Below are positions 56,701-64,000 of a DNA stretch of 64,000 nucleotides, one piece after another. Position 1 is the first letter of the stretch. Each line of letters opens with the position of its first letter. The notes beneath the pieces are model-generated. The model saw nothing but the letters and a program-made list of their open reading frames with translations, did not search any database and had not been told where the DNA came from. The position numbers and the translations under genes were made by a program. Source of the stretch: a virus; the IMG/VR virus record IMGVR_UViG_3300026184_000242, positions 1 to 64,000 of that record. The stretch is one strand, 5' to 3'.

Positions 56701-59700
56701 GCCAGACCTGAGCGGCCCCCGGGACATCGTGAACCGCCCCCGCCATCAATCCGGAGTCGAAACTGGCGGAGCTGGGGCCTCCCAGGGAATGGCGGATCAC
56801 CGAAAGCACGTTGCCCTTCTTGTCCGCCACCACGGCCAGGAGGTTCTCCTGGGCCTCTTTGCGGAAGGGGGCGGTAAGGTGTGCCACACCCTCGGCGCTG
56901 CTGATCCGCGTCTGGCCGGTATGGACCCTGCCGGTGCGCACCCGGGAGACGGTCTGGCGGATATGGCGCTTGGGGATGGCCGGCTTGGCCTGGGGGGCGG
57001 TAAAGAAGTCCAGCCCGCCCGGCTCGGGGACGGAGAAATCCAGGCTGTACTGCTCGCCGCCCTGGCTGATGCTGTAGGTCGGCTGCTCGCCGTTCTCCAG
57101 GTCCGTGGGGTAGTCGAACTGCTCGGACGTGGACTGGCGCTGGTGGAAGCTCGGGGAGGCCGGCTCCTTCGGGTTGGCGTTTTCCAGCCAGTCCCGGAAC
57201 TCGCGCACGTTGGCGAAATCCCGCATGGCCCCCAGGCCCTTCCAGCCCTTGGCGTAGTTGCGCCGGTAGGCCTTGCGGGCCTCCTCCCGGTTCTTGTAGC
57301 CGAGCATGACCTTGTGCTCGTCAAACTCACCCGTCTGGGGGTTCTGCTGATCCACCACGAACACGGGGTTGTTGGGGTTGCGGGCGCGGCGGCCGATAAA
57401 GACGTCCATGGGCTCCCCTTCTCCGCCCACGGTGCGCTTTATGTACCCGTAGTCGTCCTGGAGCTTCACGGACCACGGGGTGCCGTTCTGGTCGGTGCCC
57501 CGCCGGGTGGACCCTCGGGGGTTCTCTACCCCGATCTCCAGACCGGGGATGGGCCGGAAGTGGCCCTTCGGGTAGTTGCCGGCCTCCTTCTGGGCCTCGC
57601 TGGGGTTGGTTTCGACCTGCCGGCGGGCCTCTGTAATCTTTGTGGTGTATTGTGGCCGCCCCTCGAAGGGAATATCTTTCTCGCTCGTGATCGTCCCTTC
57701 CGGGGATTGCTCCAGGAGAGTGCCATGCTGCGCCTGATAGGTCGCCTCCTCCTCTGGCGTAAGCCCCTGCTCCAGATCCTGATTCTCCTGAGCTTGGTAG
57801 GTATAGGTGGGCTGACCCTTCTGCTCCTGGTCGATACGATTCACCAGATCGTCGGGGCCATGTACGGGGTACCCAAGCTCCTCCAGCCGCCGGGACAGAC
57901 CGTCGAGCGAATCCCCGCCATTTTTCCGGAAGGCCATGGTATCCCGCTTGAAATTCTCGGGATCAATCTCCCCTCCCAGGTCCTCGCGGTTCAGCCCCCC
58001 CAGTTTCCGGATAGCCGTCATTAGGCTGTCCTTCTGAGGGTTCACCTTGGTCCGCCGGGGGGTCGGCTGGGGCTTCGCCGGGGTTTCGCTGCCCACCACC
58101 TCGTCGTAGACCTGATTCAGCTTCCCTTCGGGAAGGTTCTTGAGGGCCTTGAAAATCGCCTTCTGCTGGGAGCTGCCCTGCTGGCCGGTCTGGGTATCCA
58201 GCTCATAATCCGTCACCAGGGAGTCCAGGTTGCCCTTGCGGGCCTTGAGGATCTGCTGGGCCTTGTAGGTCGGGGAGTTCTTTTGGGCCTCCCGTTCCTG
58301 GTCGAGCCGCTGCTGTAGGAGCTGGTCGGTGCGCTGCTCTTGCTCCTGACGGATCTGGGCCCGGGTCTTTTCCGGCCCGCTGTACTCGGGCTCACCCTCG
58401 ATCTGGTTGGGGTACTGCCGCCCCAGGTCCGGGTAGTGGGTGACCGCCTTGGCCGGTACCGTCTGGCCCTGCTTTAGGGCCCGCTCCACCTGCCGGCGGT
58501 GGGGCCAGTGCCCCGGGGTCTTGCTCTTGGGCGAGTATTGGAGCCCCTGGGGCCGGCTCTGCACGTCGATCAGCTCGTCAAGGTGATCCCGCAGGAAGCC
58601 CCGCATTTCCTCGGTGCTGGGGACCTCCTTGCCGTTCTGCTTGGGCTCGTTCGCCAGCGCCCGGTAGGCCTTCTCCACCTCCTGGTCCGTCATGTCCTCG
58701 GGCTGCTTGCCCTGGAACCGGTCGTTGTTGACCAACGACTCCTCCAGGGAGTTCTGCGCCTCCTTGGTGCGCCTCTGGTTCTTGGCCACCTTGCTCGACC
58801 GGATCTGATCGACGTCCTCCTGTAGCCAATTCGCGGCGTCCGGGATCTCCTGCCCTTTCTGGACGGCTTGGCGAACGGCCTGGGAGTAGCGGCGCACCTG
58901 ATCCGGGGTTACCTCCTCGGACGGCACCCCGTGCCCGGCAAGCTGGTGGTCCAGGTTGCGCCGGTCCATATCCTTTTCGGATAGGTCCTTGGTCTGGAGC
59001 TGGCGTCCCAGGTCGTAGGCGTAGGCAGAGAAATCGTCGGGCAGGTTGACCTCGTGCTTGCCGTACCGACCCAGGTTGAGCTGTCGCTTCGGGCCCTGGT
59101 TCTCGGCTTCCGGCTGGGCCTCCTCCTCGGGCGGACCCACCAGATCCCCTTGCTCGGGCTGGGGTTCGGGCTGGGGTTCGGGCTGGGGCTCGCCGTTCTG
59201 CTTGGCCAGGATGCCGTCGATCAGGCCTTGGCGATCCTTGCCCTCGGTCTGGACTCCGAGCTTCTCCCCCAGGGCCCGCAGGTTCTCCTCGTCAAAGTCC
59301 TGGAGGTCCTCGGCCCCCAGGTTCATCTGGGGCTGCTCGGTCGGCGTGGCCTCGGTCGGCGTGGCCTCCGTGGGGGCCGCCTGGGGCCCCTGGTCCGGGC
59401 TGATCTCGGTCTGGGCCAAGGGGAAGTCCCGGAACGGATCCTGCTCCGGGGCTTCCGCGTTGTTATGCGCGGTCTGCGTCTCGGGCGAGCCGCGCTCGGC
59501 CATGATTATGGAGTTGACAATCTGGTCCCGGCCCTTCCCCTCGGTGGGGATGCCAAGCTCGTCGGCACGGGCCTGGAGGTCCCCATCGGAAAGCTGCCCC
59601 AGCTCCTGTCGGCGCTGTTCGGCCTGCTGGCGGATCTGCTGGGCCTGGTTCTCCAGGTCGGCCTGCCCCGAGCCGCCCTGGAAGGACGGGGTTTCCTCGC

Positions 59701-61174
59701 CCTCCGGGTGGCCACCCTTGGCCGCCTGGACTGCCTTCTTGGCCGCCTGCTTTCCACCAAGGACGGAGTGGAGGATGCTGCCGGCCCCAGCGCCGCCAAT
59801 GGCCCCCAGGATCCCGGCGTTGAGGATGGTGTGCCCCACCTTACTCCAGTCCAGGTTCTTCACGTCCTCCCAGGAGTCCACGCCCTCGAACTGGTTGAGG
59901 TTGTACGCCGTCTGGGCGGCCTGGTTGAGCATTTCCGTGAAGCCCTCGGCCGCGCCGCCACCCAGGGTGCGCCGCAGGAGGGTGTGACCCTTGGCCAGGA
60001 ACTCGTGGAAGGGCAGGCCCTCGGAAGCGATCTCCGTTAGGCCGTTGAACGCGGCATGGATTGTCGCGTCCTTCTGATCCCGGTGCTGGAGGTTGACGTC
60101 GCTGCCATAGGTCGCCCCGGCGCTCTGCCCGTACAACATGGCGTAGCCCAAGCCGGGGTTGCCGGTGGTCACCGACACCCCCAGGGCCGGGAGGAGGCTG
60201 CTGGCCATGGTGATCCCGCCCTTCTCCAACCACCAGGCGGGCGTCCCCTTCTCGGCTTTCAGCGGGCTCTGTAGGAGCTTTTTGGTCGCGTCCAGGTAGA
60301 TCCCCCGGCCCACCTTGTTCAGGGCCTGGGAGGCGGGGTTCTTGGCCGCCTCCTGGATCAGCTTCTGGCGCTCCTTGTCCGACATGGAGCCCTGGTCCAT
60401 GTACTGTAGAAGCTGCTTGCGCTGGGCCTCCAGGTTATCCCCGACCATCTGGAGGGCACCCCCGGCGTCCTGCTGGAGGCGCAGGCCGATATGCGCCAGG
60501 GCCTTGAGGGGCTCCACCTGGCCGACGTTGCCACCCTGGTCTGCGCTGCCGCCGTGCTCGTGCTCCATGCCGGCGTGGGGCGGGGCCTGGAACTGGGACC
60601 AATCGGGCTGCTGGGGGTGGTAGCCCACCACGTCCCGGGCCTGGTCCAGGGGGTTGGCCGGCTGGGCCTGCTCCTGGGGCTGGCCCGCCTGGCCATGGGT
60701 AACCTGTTGGATGATCTGGTCAGGGATCCCGGCCTGACGCGCCAGCTCGGCCTTGGTCTGGAGGTCCGGCGCGTCGTGGATCTTCTGCGCCACCTCCGGG
60801 TCGATATGCAGGTTCTGGAGCTGGTCCTGCGGCGACGGGCCGGGCTGCGGGGGCTCCCCGACCCCGGGCGGCTTGGGCGGCAGCTTGCCGATGGGCTGGT
60901 CCGGGGAGACGTCCGGAACGGTGCCCTGGCCGCCCAAGTTCTGGGTGTGCTCCATGGCCGGATGCGGCGAGGGCGGTTCCGGGGCGGAGGGGGCCGGTGT
61001 GGGCGTGTGGAGCCCCTGGGGCTCCTTGGGCATGGTGTAGGTGTCGCCCTTCGGCGCCAGGGGGAAGTCCTTGAACGGATCGTCGCCCGATTCGGGCGCA
61101 CCCGTATCGGGCGGTTCGGAATCCTGATTGGCCCCCTGCCGGAGCGGGAGGTTGGCGAAGGGATCGTCCGCCAT
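50714..61174 (-). CDS. Giant polyvalent virion protein (3486 aa)
   Basis: This multi-domain protein has the plan of polyvalent proteins that phages inject with their DNA. The N-terminal 500 residues are Pro/Gln-rich with hydrophobic stretches (about 315-360, 448-480). Two SAP/HeH-like segments follow (about 525-560, 625-655). Further on come a pyrophosphatase-like domain (about 1195-1330), a RadC/JAB-type domain with HNHPGG (about 1493), and a domain with FLEELQSDWHQAGRKHGY (about 1940-1955). Then come an HExxH metalloprotease-type motif HETVGHYG (about 2360) and an LPD38-like region with RNPEFMLRNFLRDTGQAYVL (about 2981-3000). The C-terminus has a hydrophobic helix and a Lys/Arg/Glu-rich tail. 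It is the last gene of the late operon. Confidence 0.85.
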   Translation of the reverse strand: MADDPFANLPLRQGANQDSEPPDTGAPESGDDPFKDFPLAPKGDTYTMPKEPQGLHTPTPAPSAPEPPSPHPAMEHTQNLGGQGTVPDVSPDQPIGKLPPKPPGVGEPPQPGPSPQDQLQNLHIDPEVAQKIHDAPDLQTKAELARQAGIPDQIIQQVTHGQAGQPQEQAQPANPLDQARDVVGYHPQQPDWSQFQAPPHAGMEHEHGGSADQGGNVGQVEPLKALAHIGLRLQQDAGGALQMVGDNLEAQRKQLLQYMDQGSMSDKERQKLIQEAAKNPASQALNKVGRGIYLDATKKLLQSPLKAEKGTPAWWLEKGGITMASSLLPALGVSVTTGNPGLGYAMLYGQSAGATYGSDVNLQHRDQKDATIHAAFNGLTEIASEGLPFHEFLAKGHTLLRRTLGGGAAEGFTEMLNQAAQTAYNLNQFEGVDSWEDVKNLDWSKVGHTILNAGILGAIGGAGAGSILHSVLGGKQAAKKAVQAAKGGHPEGEETPSFQGGSGQADLENQAQQIRQQAEQRRQELGQLSDGDLQARADELGIPTEGKGRDQIVNSIIMAERGSPETQTAHNNAEAPEQDPFRDFPLAQTEISPDQGPQAAPTEATPTEATPTEQPQMNLGAEDLQDFDEENLRALGEKLGVQTEGKDRQGLIDGILAKQNGEPQPEPQPEPQPEQGDLVGPPEEEAQPEAENQGPKRQLNLGRYGKHEVNLPDDFSAYAYDLGRQLQTKDLSEKDMDRRNLDHQLAGHGVPSEEVTPDQVRRYSQAVRQAVQKGQEIPDAANWLQEDVDQIRSSKVAKNQRRTKEAQNSLEESLVNNDRFQGKQPEDMTDQEVEKAYRALANEPKQNGKEVPSTEEMRGFLRDHLDELIDVQSRPQGLQYSPKSKTPGHWPHRRQVERALKQGQTVPAKAVTHYPDLGRQYPNQIEGEPEYSGPEKTRAQIRQEQEQRTDQLLQQRLDQEREAQKNSPTYKAQQILKARKGNLDSLVTDYELDTQTGQQGSSQQKAIFKALKNLPEGKLNQVYDEVVGSETPAKPQPTPRRTKVNPQKDSLMTAIRKLGGLNREDLGGEIDPENFKRDTMAFRKNGGDSLDGLSRRLEELGYPVHGPDDLVNRIDQEQKGQPTYTYQAQENQDLEQGLTPEEEATYQAQHGTLLEQSPEGTITSEKDIPFEGRPQYTTKITEARRQVETNPSEAQKEAGNYPKGHFRPIPGLEIGVENPRGSTRRGTDQNGTPWSVKLQDDYGYIKRTVGGEGEPMDVFIGRRARNPNNPVFVVDQQNPQTGEFDEHKVMLGYKNREEARKAYRRNYAKGWKGLGAMRDFANVREFRDWLENANPKEPASPSFHQRQSTSEQFDYPTDLENGEQPTYSISQGGEQYSLDFSVPEPGGLDFFTAPQAKPAIPKRHIRQTVSRVRTGRVHTGQTRISSAEGVAHLTAPFRKEAQENLLAVVADKKGNVLSVIRHSLGGPSSASFDSGLMAGAVHDVPGAAQVWLVHNHPGGNPQQSALDQRVTDRFNRNMAATGIHFRGMVVVAPGGEFTEDQGPKAEDRGQKANRIPGMRRVHQIPVEERRFRRVEPQDQRDTLESAQDARQYVANKVGDEEGLLLLDHRHNVVGFLPMTAEEMAPLRTRQQGTGASRLLQALHQTGASAFIARLRSPSGPSVTNLSRFANNNQLEFLDTFTGPRGDLSSLALQGGIPQDSEPYLAHVAPGFYYQMEHELANRLPNSGTPEQIKQIVQTMARKGRIFKQEELDWSGLLEYLDDRADTARDEFQGTIFEGPKKISRQEVLDFLRDNHVTVQENLRGAPAGGLKWQEGEDGGRKVYMAKGQNPINFKRVVMVIDQDPETGEYRVPGFGGGVSHFQDLEAAKAMVATRIEPRQTPTSYDQFKSPGGENYRELTLTLPAGKGETYWAPHFRGEPNILAHVRFTDREDADGNPMLFLEELQSDWHQAGRKHGYQGKEPTDAQVREFFGLGEDVDPAPYREDMMEQQEFSRKVVPQAPFEGNGWTNLVLKRMIRWATENGYSSIGWTTGSTQTHRYNMARHVTRLELREKVPKGTTKAFENPKLVAFDHNGREILRRQMGVKEVQGFVGQELANRLLEQEPHSPTSGPWQGMQFTSLSGLDLEMGGEGMKAYYDKILPEAVKKYTKKWGAKPETSTVQIPNDNGELRYEGDTLDEGQLAAMERGDIPLPDGTSLVSLDRPYLDTLRLVLEKMEAGATFREAMEAEGTPGLAAHFNGTLTEDPFHTMQVWRLPVTEAMRESAMQGQPLFQDWPSQQQEQGGLPRHTIEQGLQPVAEGWRHGPGFQVVQSVSDLPFRLSHPIRQRGFEKGTQGVFDPVTGQVYLVADNLPSVERAQQVLLHETVGHYGIRSLLGGQLDSYMDQVADQFPAQVQMAARSHGLDLNVVSERRRAAEEALAEMTEEGAQPTLLDRVLGPIKAALRSLGFKLQLTDRDLRNLIGRSYRYLRGSWLDGALGDHWESLTANWQLGSKESWAALRHRNPHEAGEAGSLVEDAVQAGIRPDQAFRDQHRARTVQRRLAKARKQGNQDEVAVLEAENRANQRRFQQYGPLRARYQRLSPQGQAAVRQALSQASADPLLATNEGSDPRDNPHLQSMGAKIGRPHRSPIQEFFRSRKGLAKRLQQGGLDKFYGLKYAEDIVEQRDQTTLTPQSSAYIAARMSTTPDAQMRVVLLHGPLMFKDGAATLVPNRKGLLDILDPIQHEWDLWERYMAGRRAARLWMEGRERLFTPEEIEAAIDLGRLHPEFEQAAQEWTDFNHQMLNFAESSGLIDPESRKYWEHMDYVPFYRVHEADDIRGPKAAGSLANQTNPIKRLGGGRSNINSVIENMLMNTAHLLTASMRNHAAAMAVENLGGHSDLMTRARPNFRKAPVPMEQVKRLLAEDGVDVDSLPDEAWRGMRMMYHWAQPDDARIMRVYRGGQAEYWEVHNQLLARAMGSLQEKPLGPWARAFRAPTQLLRWSVTRNPEFMLRNFLRDTGQAYVLSRDNVTPILSGVRELFHAHEEDPDMIAMWAAGGGFYGGYLHAQDPSAMTKVTRRLLRAHDRKRRAWGSPVKLMARANDKWESLSVRSENANRLAYYKAAKRAGKSNLEAAFEAKDMMDFSKRGDNPVVRFMASTVPFLNARLQGIDRLARYGLQHPVAFTFKGMGLALASVALWMQNKDDDRFNALETWQREQYWHFFAGGEHWVIPKPFEIGILFGNVPERLAELLYFHNREALDKSMRALQFDLENTLNFGNVEVDGIPAPVPHVLAPLAEEIANRSFFTNRPIVPEGEQELLPQAQYGPWTSDTMRAVGQATGMSPDRLEHLFRGYLGPIGMYALGATDVFARNMLDYPHPPSTELQDWPVLGALYRGTGPEHNTYYEKRFYELMVDADKTMNTARSYRNRHLPQQKRSLLTSHEKQLREHDFLRKNYRTIREINNQVEELYRTPYLDPEEKRRKIEELNRRKNEIFRRSIKTLESQGLE

Positions 61175-61176
61175 GC

Positions 61177-62667
61177 TTACTCCTGGTGCTGGAGCACGTA
61201 TTCCGCCATGCCCTGGCCGTAGTGCTTATTGAAGTAGGCGCGAGTGGTATCGGAGGGGTTCTGCCGCAGGATCTCCTGAGCCTTCTGCGGGATCTGCCGG
61301 ACCCGGGAGCCCGGATCATCGACGGGATCCCCCACCTTGCTGGGGTCCACCCGGGATACGTCGCCGCCGGACTCGTTGGTTTTCTGCCCGGCGGTTCCGG
61401 AATGCCCGGGGTGGTCGCCGCCGTTCTCCTGCGGCGTCCCGGTGGGCGCGGGCTGGTTCATAATGCCCCCCTGGTAACCGGGGTGCTGCTGGTGAAGGAT
61501 GGACCGCTGGCGCTGCTGGATCTCCTTCTCGGAGGGCCCGGCCCATGGGTCCAGCTTGTAGCCGACCCAGGGCCAGAATCCTTGGTTCCAGGCCTGGTTG
61601 TTACTCTCCTGCTGGAGCTGGTGTTCGGCCTGCTGACGGGCCTGGTCCTCCCAGCCGTTGACGTTCGGGACCTCCTTGCGGGTTTGCGTGTAGGCCTGGA
61701 TGGCCGCCTCGCCGGGGTTGGCCCCCTGGTCGATCAGGTCATGGGCAATCTTCTGGGCCCGCATGAACCACATGGTCTTGCCCGGGGTGGTCCCGGTGAA
61801 CACGCCGTTCTGGAAGTCCCCGCCGATGGCCTGCCCCAGGGCGCGGGAGGCGGCATTGTAGAGGGAGGTGGACGGCCGATCCTCGCTCTTGCTCTTGGCG
61901 TTGTGGTAGATCCGGTGACCGTTCTTGTCCACCAGGTCGTGGCCGGGGGCGACGTCGAAGGGGTCGGGCTGCTTGATCCCCGCCATCTGCTGGATGGTGT
62001 CCAGGCCCATGGCGTGGGGCTGGCCCTCGGAGTCCTGGAAGGTCACCTGATTCTGGTCCGGCTGGATCTCCAGGCTGCCGGGCTGGATCTGGAATTGGCC
62101 CGTCTGGTTGAACTCCTGCTCCGCGCGGCGGGGGTCACCCAGGAATACCGAGCGGGCGAAGTCCTTGAAATTCTCGTCATGGGCCTTGCGCAGCACCTGA
62201 TGGAGGTGCTCGGCCGCCTGCGGGTCCGTCTGGGCCACGTGGTTGGTCAGGGACTGAATGTACTCCGGGTAGTTGAACTCCGTCTGGTCCTGGAGCCCCT
62301 GCACCTGCTGGTCCGGGATCTGGAACGCCGTGGAGGGGGCCTGGGACACGGTCTGGTCCTGGAGCCCCTGTTCCATGGCCTGCCCGTTAGGGTAGGCGTT
62401 GGCGATGGACATATCCGTGCCCTGCCCGGAGTAGTCATGGGGCGAGGTCACGGTGGTGGTGCCCTGCATGGCCTGCTGACCCGAGTAGGGGTGGGGCTCC
62501 GTGGTCGCCTGCTCCTGCGCCTGCTGGGCGGCGTCCTGGAGGGCCTGCTGCTGCTCCAGCTTGCGCTGGGCCTCCTGGAGCTTGAGGTCACGCAGCTTCT
62601 GCTCCTGCATGGCCTGCTTGCCGCCCGTGTAGCCCTCCATGAAGCTGTCGAGCAATCCGGTTCCCAT
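61177..62667 (-). CDS. Internal virion protein, unknown
   Basis: The 496-residue product has a Gln-rich helical N-terminus, a middle with APGHDLVDKNGHRIYHNAKS and an acidic/Gly-rich C-terminal third. It overlaps the stop of the upstream gene by one base (TGATG) and precedes the polyvalent gene by 2 bases. Gln-rich proteins next to giant polyvalent proteins are typically ejected core proteins. Confidence 0.65.
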   Translation of the reverse strand: MGTGLLDSFMEGYTGGKQAMQEQKLRDLKLQEAQRKLEQQQALQDAAQQAQEQATTEPHPYSGQQAMQGTTTVTSPHDYSGQGTDMSIANAYPNGQAMEQGLQDQTVSQAPSTAFQIPDQQVQGLQDQTEFNYPEYIQSLTNHVAQTDPQAAEHLHQVLRKAHDENFKDFARSVFLGDPRRAEQEFNQTGQFQIQPGSLEIQPDQNQVTFQDSEGQPHAMGLDTIQQMAGIKQPDPFDVAPGHDLVDKNGHRIYHNAKSKSEDRPSTSLYNAASRALGQAIGGDFQNGVFTGTTPGKTMWFMRAQKIAHDLIDQGANPGEAAIQAYTQTRKEVPNVNGWEDQARQQAEHQLQQESNNQAWNQGFWPWVGYKLDPWAGPSEKEIQQRQRSILHQQHPGYQGGIMNQPAPTGTPQENGGDHPGHSGTAGQKTNESGGDVSRVDPSKVGDPVDDPGSRVRQIPQKAQEILRQNPSDTTRAYFNKHYGQGMAEYVLQHQE

Positions 62668-64000
62668 CAGTGGACCCTCCCCTGCATGGCTTCCTGAGCC
62701 TTCTGGACCATCTTGTCCAGCTTATCCAGCCCGTAGTATTTCACCGCCTCGGTGGGCAGCACGTATTCGCCATTGGAGAGGGCCACGGGCTTGCTGTTGC
62801 CCTGGGCGTCCACCGCCTGGCCCGGGATGCTGTCCGATTTGGGACCACCAGGGCCCTGGATCAGCTCGCCCCCGTTGTTGAAGGTCCGCCCGCCCATGGC
62901 CTGGGTATCTACCTCGCCGCCTTCGGCCATGCCCGAATAACCGGCCGCCTGACCGGCCCCCTTGAGGAGGCCGTTGAACTCTTTCAGGGCGGCCGTGGTG
63001 TTGAACTGCCGCGCCTTCTCGGCGGTGTTGTAGATGTTCTGGAAAGCGCCCTGCGCCGAGGTTAGCCCGGAAAGCGCCCCCTGCTGGAGGCTGCCCGCGC
63101 CCTGGATGGCGCTGCCCGCGTTGCCGTAGATCCCGGAGGCCCCGGAGTAGAGGTTGTTCATTCCGGACCACTGGTTGCCGGCCCCGGCGTAGGCGTTCCC
63201 CAGCCCGGCTTCGAGTTGGCCGGCGGAGCTGTTGAGGTTGCCCGCGCCGCCGTAGCTGGAGGTCGCACCACCCAGGCCCGCCTGCGCCTGGCTGAATCCC
63301 TGCTGGGCCATGCCGGGCAGGTACTGGCCGCGCCCCAGGGCGGTGGTCTTGAAGTTGAAGGAATCCGCCTTCTCCTTCCTGCGGGCCTGGGTCCGGGCCT
63401 GCGCCTCCTGCGCGGCCTGGGTCATGGCCCGGTTCTCCGCCGCCGTGGCGAAGCGCCCGCTGTTCGGGTTCATCCCGTAACGGGACAGCATCCGGGCGTT
63501 CTGGTCCAGGTTGTTGCCCTGCGCAGCCGCGACATCGGCCATGGCCTGGGATACGGCGCGGTCGTAGTTCGGCCCCTGGTTGGCCATGTCGAGCATGGCT
63601 TTCTCCGTGGGCCGGTACAGGTCGCGGTAGTCCTGCCACCGCTGCTGACCGAAATCCAGCGCCTGCTGGCCAATATCCGCCCGCTTCTGGGCGATGTCGG
63701 CCATGTTCTGTCCCAGGTCGAGCTGGTTCTGGGCAATGTCCTTGCGCTGGTTGATGGACTGCTGGGTCAGATTGAGCTGCTTCTGCGCCAGATCCTGGCG
63801 GTTGGCCGCAATCTGCTTGTTCAGGTCCATCTGCTGCTGGCCAATGTTCATCTGGCGGTTGCCGATGTTCTGCATGACGTCGGCCTGGTGGCGCATGGCC
63901 TCCGCCTGAGCCAGCCCGGCGTCCTGGAGGCGCTTGGCGTTCTTCTTGGCCGCCTTGGCTGCCTTGTGCGCCGCCGTCTGTCCGGTCAGGTCCTTCCAGC
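62667..64000 (-). CDS. Internal virion protein, 5' end beyond window
   Basis: The frame is open from the window edge (WKDLTGQTAAHKAAKAAKKN) to its stop, so at least 444 residues are present. An N-terminal Ala/Lys/Gln coiled coil (repeats of QQMDLNKQIAANRQDLAQ type) is followed by a Gly/Ala/Asn-rich segment with GAGN and GASG repeats, and a C-terminal PGGPKSDSIPGQAVDAQGNS then ALSNGEYVLP motif that is common in phage virion proteins. The start codon lies to the right of the window. Confidence 0.7.
   Translation of the reverse strand, partial: WKDLTGQTAAHKAAKAAKKNAKRLQDAGLAQAEAMRHQADVMQNIGNRQMNIGQQQMDLNKQIAANRQDLAQKQLNLTQQSINQRKDIAQNQLDLGQNMADIAQKRADIGQQALDFGQQRWQDYRDLYRPTEKAMLDMANQGPNYDRAVSQAMADVAAAQGNNLDQNARMLSRYGMNPNSGRFATAAENRAMTQAAQEAQARTQARRKEKADSFNFKTTALGRGQYLPGMAQQGFSQAQAGLGGATSSYGGAGNLNSSAGQLEAGLGNAYAGAGNQWSGMNNLYSGASGIYGNAGSAIQGAGSLQQGALSGLTSAQGAFQNIYNTAEKARQFNTTAALKEFNGLLKGAGQAAGYSGMAEGGEVDTQAMGGRTFNNGGELIQGPGGPKSDSIPGQAVDAQGNSKPVALSNGEYVLPTEAVKYYGLDKLDKMVQKAQEAMQGRVH

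Noticed and set aside
55043-58024. 993-codon plus-strand frame inside the polyvalent gene
   Set aside because: It is an antisense shadow; the minus frame has recognised domains throughout.

Overview
This window is most of a tailed double-stranded DNA phage genome of high GC content. The host is probably a Gram-negative bacterium, because the lysis genes include an outer-membrane-type lipoprotein. Both edges cut through minus-strand virion genes: a tail fibre gene at base 1 and an internal virion protein gene at base 64000. The simplest reading is a circular or permuted map with one long late operon running leftward from the large terminase (21735) through base 1, across the missing part, and back in at 64000 to end at 50714. 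Head-tail adaptor proteins of the DUF6682 type, internal virion proteins and a giant polyvalent protein, with no tape measure or sheath gene seen, suggest a podovirus-like particle. No integrase and no DNA polymerase were found in the window.

Late region, minus strand, 21735 to 1. In order of transcription: large terminase interrupted by an intein, several small proteins including a zinc ribbon, portal, small virion proteins, scaffold, an intrinsic terminator, major capsid protein, adaptors, a lysis cassette (spanin-like membrane protein, DUF5675 protein, holin-like protein, lipoprotein), small virion proteins, two adjacent sulfotransferase genes, a large repeat-rich fibre-like protein, and tail proteins. 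The 1.2 kb between the divergent late and early units (21736-22956) has no convincing intact gene. It holds GGGGCCCC repeats, a long array of GCGATT/GCGAGC/GCGTGA iterations and a strong inverted repeat, so it is a candidate origin or packaging region.

Early region, plus strand, 22957 to 50712. Many small genes start after an almost invariant leader (GGAGGACGCC-ATG). Recognisable products are a DUF932 protein, a YqaJ-type exonuclease, a RecT/Bet annealing protein, SSB, an AAA+ ATPase, and a TROVE/vWA protein of the Ro60 (Rsr) family. A minus-strand block (38557 to 29621) is embedded in it and carries an SF2 helicase, a P4-type primase, an HNH nuclease, a Hjc-like nuclease, a vWA protein, an orphan NrdJb-like (TSCPD) protein and the small terminase, far from the large one. 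One winged-helix regulator (34070-34351) points the opposite way inside the block.

The most striking locus is 46620-48465. A clear promoter drives about 420 nt of non-coding DNA with three tandem structured units that share 5' TGGCGCAG...ACTTCG and 3' CAGCTTCC sequences. The third unit holds a tRNA-like module in permuted order (T-arm, closed acceptor hairpin, D-arm). An intrinsic terminator follows and then the Ro60-family gene. This is the arrangement expected of a phage-borne Ro60 and Y RNA (YrlA-like) system, here with three tandem RNAs.

From 64000 to 50714 (minus) lie two internal virion proteins and a 3486-residue polyvalent protein with RadC/JAB, pyrophosphatase-like, HExxH and membrane-associated domains, presumably delivered with the DNA.
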